From contig NC_133778.1 of assembly GCF_003597395.2 (NCBI RefSeq), positions 27,911,070 to 27,975,069 on the forward strand: a DNA stretch of 64,000 nt, in the 5' to 3' direction. Below, piece by piece: positions 59,801 to 64,000 of this stretch. Source of the DNA: Chelonoidis abingdonii. Taxonomy: Eukaryota > Chordata > Testudines > Testudinidae. Every line of letters starts with the position of its first letter. Within the stretch, counting starts at the first letter, position 1. The notes beneath the pieces were generated by a model, which made no database searches, was not told the DNA's origin, and was given only the letters and a program-made list of their open reading frames with translations. The translations under genes and the position numbers were made by a program.

Positions 59801-62513
59801 TATATGAATCATTAAGTACAGTAGGACTAGGTTCCTGATTTAAGAGACTGCAGTGGGATTATTATTCCCTAGGCTTCTGCTCTGTTATTTCTCCCTATGT
59901 TATGTTCAAATACTGAGAGTGTTTTTGAAAGATACTATCGATCCGAGTTCCTACTATGTATGGTTTGTTTTGCTCTGTTTACAGGTGAAAATTAACAGCA
60001 CAGAAATGTTCAAGTACGTGCCTATCTCGGCTGAAAGCAATTGTCATAATTCAGAAACTATTTTTGCATTTTTCAAGTGTGTTGTTCAAATCGTTTGGCA
60101 ATCAGAGGCATCTAAAGAAACTGTCATAAACATAAACCAATATGGAGAGAATGTGTGTTTCACAGTCCAACCCTACAAGAAAGTACCCTACACCGTGAGT
60201 GTACAACGAAACAGTAAGTAGAGTGATGCTTTCCATTCATCCAATGAATGGGCTGGATAATATTGCCAACATTATTTCCTGAATAGTGCATTCTGAGTTG
60301 TAAGTTACAATAATGGAACAGCTGAGACTTGTCTGATAATATTTGTACAATTAAAATCAGCCAGATGAATTAGCCTAAAATGCTGTTTTTTGGATTTTCA
60401 GTGGTGGATAGGAAACTCATCCTTTTGTTCGTAGCTGGTGTTTTTCTGTTTCATTTTGCAAACGCCTTGAGTAGGTAAGTATTAGCCCCTTTATCTTGGT
60501 ATTCCTTCCAGAGTCATTGCATTCTTGGTGTGTTCCTATTCATGCATTGTCTTCTCTATTTATTTGTATAGCTCAATGATCCCAAGCAACTGTTTGTTTT
60601 TTAAAAAATGAAATAAGAAAAATGTATGTAAACTATCATAATAACGTAGCCATGAAGAGGAGAGATGTAATGTAAAGATTGGTCACTTGTGTGGCTGTGT
60701 TAGGGCTTCCCAGATCCTGGCTCCTAGCACTTGTGGGTGTACAAGGACTGCACCTGGGATTCTCCCTATGAGCAAATGAGCAAAGAGTAAGCAGAGCCAT
60801 CACCTCCCTCCCAATGAACCAATGAATCCTGGGGGGTGCTGCATAAAGAGAGGTTGCAGATTTCCCACCCCCAGAATGTGGGAATCTTAGGGAGGCACTG
60901 TGTGTCAAATGAGGTCATCTGGGCCTCACTGTCTCTACAGCTCCCCGCCTCCACCTCACCCTAGAAACACGATAAACAAAAGTGGAACTGAGATGTTTTC
61001 ACTGTTGAGGTTTTTAGATATGCAAAAATAGATAAAAGCTGAAATAAGGAAAAGGCAATGAGATGATTTTTAATTCTCACAACTCTAGTAATCTAATGCT
61101 GTTTGTTTTTTAAAGAGTACTGGATCCTCAGCTTCCTTGAGTTCACACTCAGCCCAGCAGAGGAGCTGGCTGGGACCTAATGTGACTCTTGTGTAACTTA
61201 AGAGCCGCTCTAAGTTCTGCCAGCTGCCCCCATCCCACAAGGTCATCTGGGCACCATTCAGGGAATGCCATGCACTGCCTCCCATCCTCCCACAGACCTC
61301 TTGCCACTCTAACACAGGGGTTGGGGATGAACAGGCAACATACAGCCATCTGTGACACTCAAAGATTCCTCTGTCAGGGAATTCTCAGCTGCCTCTTTAT
61401 GGGAGTTTTCTGCCTGCCTCGTTCTGCCTCCACAGTGGAAAGCAGATGAAGCCAGAGCTGACAATCTGTGTGATTATGTGCAGCATTACACTTTTTGGTA
61501 CTTCCAAACCAGTTGAAACTCAGTAAAAGGTTTTTACAGTGTCCCCCACCTTGCTGTTCCCTAACAGGAGTGCTGTGTTCTATTACTCTGCTGGAGTGGC
61601 ACTGGGTGTTCTTGCTACGCTAGTCTTTCTCCTGCTGACACTTAAAAGATTTATTCCAAAGGTAGGTGTACCATATGGAAAACAAAATAGCAAATAGCAA
61701 GTCTGGAGCCAGATTCTGATCTCTCATTGGTTTTATGACAGTGTAACTCCATTGACGTTGATGGGGGTTTACTTCAGTGTAAAACCCATGTACCTAGGAT
61801 TAGAATCAGGCCCTAGACAGACTGCCCTCTAAAGTCTGAAATCAACAGTTACGTTTGCTGATGTACAGTGACGAGCATTTATTCTGAAACCATAATTACA
61901 GGGGTGTGATTTTAGTCTCTCAGCTCAATTTGCTTATGTCGTGAGTCAACAAATCAGTCAAAATGAAACCGTAAGTTTTGTGGCAGTTGTAACCTTGACT
62001 TTATTTTTCATATCCAGTAGCAAAATTGCCTCACGAAGGCAGGGTTGAATCTTATGCCACCCTCCCCCCGAAATGCCTTGGTCTCTATAAAACATGTCAG
62101 AGTTAAGTATTAATTATTATTATTGTAATGCCGAGACATGATACAGCTTCAAGAAGTTTGGACAAAAATCCCATGCAGTGGCTCCTCTTCACCTCACTTA
62201 TCTTGAGACTTCAGAGCATGATATAGCAGGGTTAACAAGTGAATCAGCTCATAAGCTCTTCAGTACAGACAGTGCGTATGTGTGTGAAATCCCTAGCCCA
62301 CTGTGTCCCAATCCTGACTGGGACCTGTGGATGCTACCATCATATAAATAATAAACCACGAGCTAGCTGGTTCACTAATTATTTTCTTTTACTCTCAGCA
62401 CAGCACCTTTGGGATTTTAATGAGTGGCTGCTGGATGTCCTCTCTCTACTTTATTTACTGTTTGCAAGGGGAAATGAAGTGGCTGTGGTCTGACTATAGA
62501 AACTACTTACTGG
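44443..62513 (+). CDS. NEMP2: NEMP-family nuclear envelope membrane protein, exons 1-6 (3' end outside window)
   Basis: Six exons join in frame: 44443-44521, 58422-58537, 59985-60213, 60402-60474, 61568-61661 and 62399-62513. All internal junctions are AG/GT and the phases agree (1,0,1,2,0,1). The visible 235 codons give a leucine-rich signal peptide (residues 1-26), a lumenal domain with cysteines 30, 46, 48, 85, 97 and 123 and N-glycosylation sequons at N29, N52 and N69, then three hydrophobic segments near residues 147-164, 168-191 and 200-219. The ANALSRSAVFYYSAG stretch across exons 4/5 matches the LSRS-x-x-FYYS-G signature of the NEMP/TMEM194 (DUF2215) family. Family members sit in the inner nuclear membrane, and NEMP1 contributes to nuclear envelope stiffness and fertility. 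The lumenal part looks divergent from NEMP1, so NEMP2 is my inference. No exon 7 is seen before 64000; the remaining membrane segments and the nucleoplasmic tail are missing. Confidence 0.85.
44923..45043. mobile_element. Short Penelope-like tail hairpin with 13-bp TSD
   Basis: aagaacaggagtacttgtgg and continuing arm (to about 44965) is followed directly by its reverse complement (ccacaagtactcctgttctt), then cagatacagactaac and the PLE terminus. CATTGTTAGTACA flanks both sides (44910-44922 and 45044-45056). It lies about 400 bp into intron 1. Confidence 0.9.
45731..47522. mobile_element. CTACAC-type DNA transposon, non-autonomous, with nested element
   Basis: The left end gggctgtctacactgccag faces the right end ttggcagtgtagaccagctc. 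Both halves have related subterminal sequence (ttttattaaagcgct / aaagcactttac). An 845-bp element is inserted at 46293-47137. No transposase is visible and I cannot define the TSD. Confidence 0.65.
46293..47137. mobile_element. hAT-like element nested in the CTACAC element
   Basis: The ends TAGGGTTGCCA and ggttggcaacccca match the 41386-42045 element. Flanking octamers ATTAATGG and GTTAATGA share the core TTAATG. The interior has tandem gggagtttgggtg-type units and the segment attggccacggttccccatt. Confidence 0.75.
47895..48275 (+). mobile_element. CR1 LINE 3' fragment
   Basis: Contains ccattggaacaatttcccaa, ggtcagattagatgatcaca and the tail tgtgaatctag, the typical older CR1 3' end. Stops break the C-terminal coding part. 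Confidence 0.75.
48325..48624. mobile_element. hAT-type MITE with 8-bp TSD ACAACAGC
   Basis: It starts CAGGGCCAGCGCTTCCATTT and ends CTGGCGCCGCTCCTG. ACAACAGC occurs on both sides (48317-48324 and 48625-48632). Interior blocks (gcagcgggtccttcacttgc, ccgggagtgcggaaggaccc) match 9990-10202 in part, in the opposite orientation. Confidence 0.9.
48633..50230. other. No element recognised within intron 1
   Basis: No exon or repeat family identified. Two overlapping opposite-strand open frames of about 64-76 codons near 49222-49471 have no recognisable domain. Confidence 0.35.
50480..51066 (-). repeat. Putative LTR-like repeat with internal tandem units
   Basis: Three imperfect units share a ccttatatgtccctgg / ggctgggtcgagcagcac layout (about 50512-50556, 50590-50625 and 50640-50690), with a fourth partial unit at 50690-50710. 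On the minus strand an AATAAA lies at 50911-50916. This looks like part of a retroviral LTR, but the ends are not defined. A (GA)n run lies at about 51049-51066. Confidence 0.4.
51072..52016 (+). mobile_element. Solo LTR (TGTCA...TGACA) with 5-bp TSD GCTGG
   Basis: It starts TGTCATGGTACAATTCCCC and ends ctgtttatgaca. GCTGG is duplicated at 51067-51071 and 52017-52021. The 945-bp LTR carries an aataaa at about 51549. Two more copies of the family lie at 4340-5200 and 16757-17441. This is the complete reference copy in the window. Confidence 0.92.
52017..52800 (-). repeat. Probable 3' LTR of the antisense endogenous retrovirus
   Basis: On the minus strand, a TGTGATGGGAATAC start lies just beyond the env remnant, preceded by a purine-rich ggagaaagga. 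An AATAAA follows near 52413. The solo LTR at 51072-52016 sits next to or within its distal part. The outer limit is not resolved. Confidence 0.45.
52850..54923 (-). pseudogene. Endogenous retrovirus envelope remnant (antisense in intron 1)
   Basis: Read on the minus strand, about 54396-54923 is a 175-codon open frame with cysteines, tryptophans and an N-glycosylation sequon of surface-subunit type. Near 53960-54050 is a glycine/leucine-rich segment of the type that opens a transmembrane subunit. A 64-codon frame at 53686-53880 corresponds to the ectodomain helix region. A WGIFLGWSPSATG-type segment followed by a strongly hydrophobic span lies near 52870-53000. Stops and frameshifts separate these parts, so the gene is dead. 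The retroviral class is not assigned. Confidence 0.6.
54924..55854 (-). mobile_element. Upstream part of the same retroviral remnant (tentative)
   Basis: Minus-strand open frames continue (55057-55299, 55355-55582 and 55607-55801) without a domain I can name. A direct duplication of about 101 bp lies at 55638-55790. The stretch lies in the 5' direction of env, so leader, pol or splice-acceptor sequence would be expected, but I do not see the integrase motifs. Confidence 0.35.
55638..55790. repeat. Tandem direct duplication, ~101-bp period
   Basis: gggctccaggtgaaaggcac then ctaactttactcctccatgg at 55638 recurs as the same block with ctaatttaacccctccatga at 55739. On the minus strand it repeats GGVKLGAFHLEPY. 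Confidence 0.85.
55855..56420 (+). mobile_element. CR1 LINE 3' end (reverse transcriptase C-terminus plus tail)
   Basis: A 99-codon frame at 55951-56250 shows LELEKVQKRATKLIRG, then GLFSLEKRQPR and VVNLWNSLPEDVMQAKTI, the conserved CR1 C-terminal blocks, ending at the stop before ccagggtgggcagggcc. The 3' UTR tctggggcacctggcattgg and ggtctgacccagtatggctg follow. It is the longest CR1 piece in the window and is 5'-truncated. Confidence 0.92.
56597..57110. mobile_element. MITE with inverted ends, carrying a nested CTACAC element
   Basis: agaaagtttcaccagtttaa at the left faces ttaaactggtgcaactttct at the right. The two halves share taaaccgatttagttaaacc / ggtttaactaaatcagg. A second element is inserted at about 56692-56970. 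Confidence 0.7.
56692..56970. mobile_element. CTACAC-type MITE nested in 56597-57110
   Basis: It begins ggctagatctacactagggg and contains the inverted blocks gcgataaaatcgatccccaa and ggggatcgattttatcgc. TTA flanks both sides (56689-56691 and 56971-56973), a Harbinger-type target. The right terminus is degraded. Confidence 0.6.
57136..57391. mobile_element. CTACAC-type MITE
   Basis: The left end GGGCTTGTCTACACTGGCAA and the right end (reverse complement GGGGCTACTCTACACTTGCA) are inverted repeats. The interior has ttacagcgctgcgactttct and ctctctcccagcgctgcacc. The flanks TAA and TAG are compatible with a decayed 3-bp target. Confidence 0.7.
57984..58050. repeat. Palindromic MITE-like fragment
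   Basis: caaattcaccattgg at the left faces ccaatagtgaatttggcc at the right, about 370 bp upstream of exon 2. Confidence 0.5.
58422..58537 (+). CDS. NEMP2: NEMP exon 2 (lumenal domain, N-terminal part)
   Basis: The acceptor is a strong pyrimidine tract ending tttctttag and the donor is CAG|gtaagatt. The exon encodes 39 residues starting DKNCSHLKEMDV and ending YIWSALQ, with three cysteines and two N-glycosylation sequons. With the base carried from exon 1 it is exactly 39 codons. It is separated from exon 1 by a 13.9-kb repeat-filled intron. Confidence 0.85.
59985..60213 (+). CDS. NEMP2: NEMP exon 3 (lumenal domain core)
   Basis: The acceptor is tgtttacag and the donor is ACA|gtaagt. The exon encodes 76 residues plus one base, from VKINSTEMFKYV to YTVSVQRN. 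The beta-rich pattern with cysteines 85, 97 and 123 and the closing Y-x-V motif before the first membrane segment fit the lumenal domain of NEMP proteins. Confidence 0.9.
60402..60474 (+). CDS. NEMP2: NEMP exon 4 (transmembrane segment 1)
   Basis: It is preceded by tggattttcag and followed by gtaagt after AGTAG. The exon encodes MVDRK, then a hydrophobic run LILLFVAGVFLFHFANALS, the first membrane span. The 188-bp intron 3 before it is the shortest in the gene. Confidence 0.9.
61568..61661 (+). CDS. NEMP2: NEMP exon 5 (transmembrane segment 2)
   Basis: The acceptor is ccctaacag and the donor is AAG|gtaggt. Together with exon 4 it encodes RSAVFYYSAGVALGVLA, then a valine/leucine-rich span and the basic stop LKRFIPK. 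RS-x-x-FYYS-x-G and the final (F/M)(I/M)PK are family hallmarks. Confidence 0.92.
61709..61815. repeat. Palindromic MITE-like fragment in intron 5
   Basis: gccagattctgatctctcat at the left faces attagaatcaggccct at the right, with tgtaactccattgacgttga in the centre. Related to 28262-28365. Confidence 0.5.
62399..62513 (+). CDS. NEMP2: NEMP exon 6 (transmembrane segment 3)
   Basis: The acceptor is ttactctcag and the donor is CTGG|gtaagag. The exon encodes HSTFGILMSGCWMSSLYFIY, then CLQGEMKWLWSDYRNYLL and one leftover base. The position matches the third membrane span of NEMP proteins, where a GGW/GCW and SLY-type motif follows the PK(R/K/H)S turn. The exon ends in phase 1, so a further coding exon must exist downstream. 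Confidence 0.9.
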
Positions 62514-64000
62514 GTAAGAGAATGAGCAGAAATGTACAACGGACATGTTTTTGTTAAGAGGTCAGAACGAACAGTTTGTAAGAATTGCGTCTAATTAATA
62601 TTTTTCTCTCATGAATTTGCGGTGTGAGAGGATTGTGAAGGCTCCTAATCCATTCAAACGAGCATTTATTCTCATTAGATCCTTAAATAGGGAGTTTGAT
62701 GTTGGTCTGTAGAGACATGAAGAAGAGGGAACGTTTTGCCCATGTTATGTTTCCAGTCATTTCCATTTCAAACCCACTATGGAAGCAAAGAGGGAGGTGG
62801 TTGTGGGAGAAGAGAGCTACAATCTCCTCTCTTTCTGGAGTTTGGAGTGGGGGTTGTGCTGCCTGGAAAGGGGGAGTTTCCAAGGGGGCTGGGGAACCTA
62901 TCGCGTCGGCACATTTCCTCAGCATCTTTCTTGGTCAAAACAACTGTGCAGCCTCTATTGTCAGCTAAAGCCATCCTCCCTGAAGTTAGCCCCATCAGAC
63001 AGTGGTATGGTAGAAACAGTGCTATCTTCCCTGAGCACAGCACACATTTCTGGCACTGGGACATGCAGCTAGGGTGCACTTATTCTTAAACCATTTCCTA
63101 ATATAGAAGTCATAAGGAATTCTCATGCCCTCTGCTGGCCTGGGGGAGAGAGATTGGGATACAAGCTTGTAACTTGGTTCTCCCCACTTGCTCTAGCAGT
63201 ACAGAGCACTGCTCTTAGGCCACTATGCCAGCCCCTTATGCTCTGTGCCTGTTAATATTCACTAACTGCTTTCAACTCAGTTGAATACGATATCGTTTTC
63301 AATTATTATTTTTTTTATGTTCACTCACCTTTGCTTTGGTGGCAACCCTGAAGCACACAGAGAAAAGTACAGTGAGAAAAATTGTTCTTGCAGAATTGCC
63401 AGCTTGGCTGAAACAAAAAAGTACAGTGTTGAATAAGCATTGACTCCTTTGGATGCATATCCAGACTGAAGCTCCAGACCTTTCAGCATTCACTCTTCAC
63501 CAATTAGGAGGGGAAGCATGGCTTGACCATGTGCTTTTAGCATGAGTGAAATTAATTTGATATACACACTGTATTTGCAAGCCTATCAGCTTCATTTACA
63601 ACATTTTATTTGAAAATAAATACTGACTTATTGTTAGTATGGAGCCTAATCCATGCATATGTTTACACAAGTATTGAGGTATAATTAGGACCTTTCAACA
63701 ATGCAGTTGCACATCCTTCATGCAATTGCACATACAGGTGAATTAAACTGATCATTTTAATGACCATTAACTTCTGACATGTAATTGTATTGCTAATGGT
63801 GTTTTAGAATGCCTACTGCCTTGGATAAGCATTGTAAGTTACGATTTAAATCTAAATAAACAAACATACAGGATATTTTGACACATAGATAGCCAGTTAT
63901 GCCTTTAACTTGCCATCTGCACATGCAGATACAGTTTGGGTACGCAGTCATCGTAATTACATACTCAAGACCAGTGTGCCACTGCATGCATTTTTTTGCA
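62514..64000. other. NEMP intron 6, no further exon seen
   Basis: Opens with gtaagag after exon 6. No further NEMP-like exon with acceptor and donor could be found before the window ends; the open frames near 62680-63090 have no recognisable family. Confidence 0.5.

Overview
This window reads as vertebrate nuclear DNA, most likely a turtle and otherwise another non-avian, non-squamate sauropsid such as a crocodilian. Genes are sparse, introns are long with GT-AG junctions, and there is one CpG island. The repeats are the set I associate with turtle genomes: CR1 LINE tails, Penelope-like elements (PLEs), a PIF/Harbinger family with GTCTACAC-type ends, hAT-type MITEs with 8-bp target-site duplications (TSDs), and a retroviral solo-LTR family with TGTCA...TGACA ends. 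The species call rests on recognising these families, not on a search.

Only one protein gene is supported. It is the first part of a NEMP-family (nuclear envelope integral membrane protein, TMEM194/DUF2215) gene on the + strand. Six exons run from a signal-peptide exon in a CpG island (ATG at 44443) to 62513, with a consistent reading frame across all junctions. Exons 2-3 encode the lumenal domain and exons 4-6 the first three membrane segments. The rest lies beyond 64000. NEMP2 is the better paralogue guess; NEMP1 cannot be excluded.

Layout: 1-3.0 kb has no recognised gene. 3.0-10.6 kb holds a Harbinger-type MITE with a CR1 inserted in it, SINE-like fragments, an LTR interrupted by a 436-base assembly gap, a CR1 piece, a deleted Harbinger element carrying a 389-bp block that recurs at 14.0 kb, and a 213-bp hAT. 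11.2-13.9 kb is a minus-strand Ty3/gypsy relic (gag, RNase H end, integrase) between two short LTRs. 16.6-17.6 kb is a solo LTR flanked by about 120-bp direct repeats. 17.8-18.9 kb is a PLE with an inverted tail. 21.5-26.1 kb is a 4.4-kb Harbinger transposon with transposase remains, nested in a PLE tail. 26-38 kb is mostly single-copy-looking DNA with a Tigger-like MITE and CR1 scraps. 38-44 kb is a series of hAT-type elements leading up to the CpG island. Intron 1 of the NEMP gene (44.5-58.4 kb) contains a PLE hairpin, nested MITEs, CR1s, a second solo LTR with a perfect TSD, and a minus-strand endogenous retrovirus env remnant.

No new molecular system was found. The most useful observations are the exact insertion footprints (PLE TSDs of 12-13 bp, 8-bp hAT TSDs, 3-bp TTA/TAA Harbinger TSDs), the solo LTR with an anomalously long flanking duplication, and the 389-bp duplicate starting at a single ambiguous base, which could be an assembly fault.
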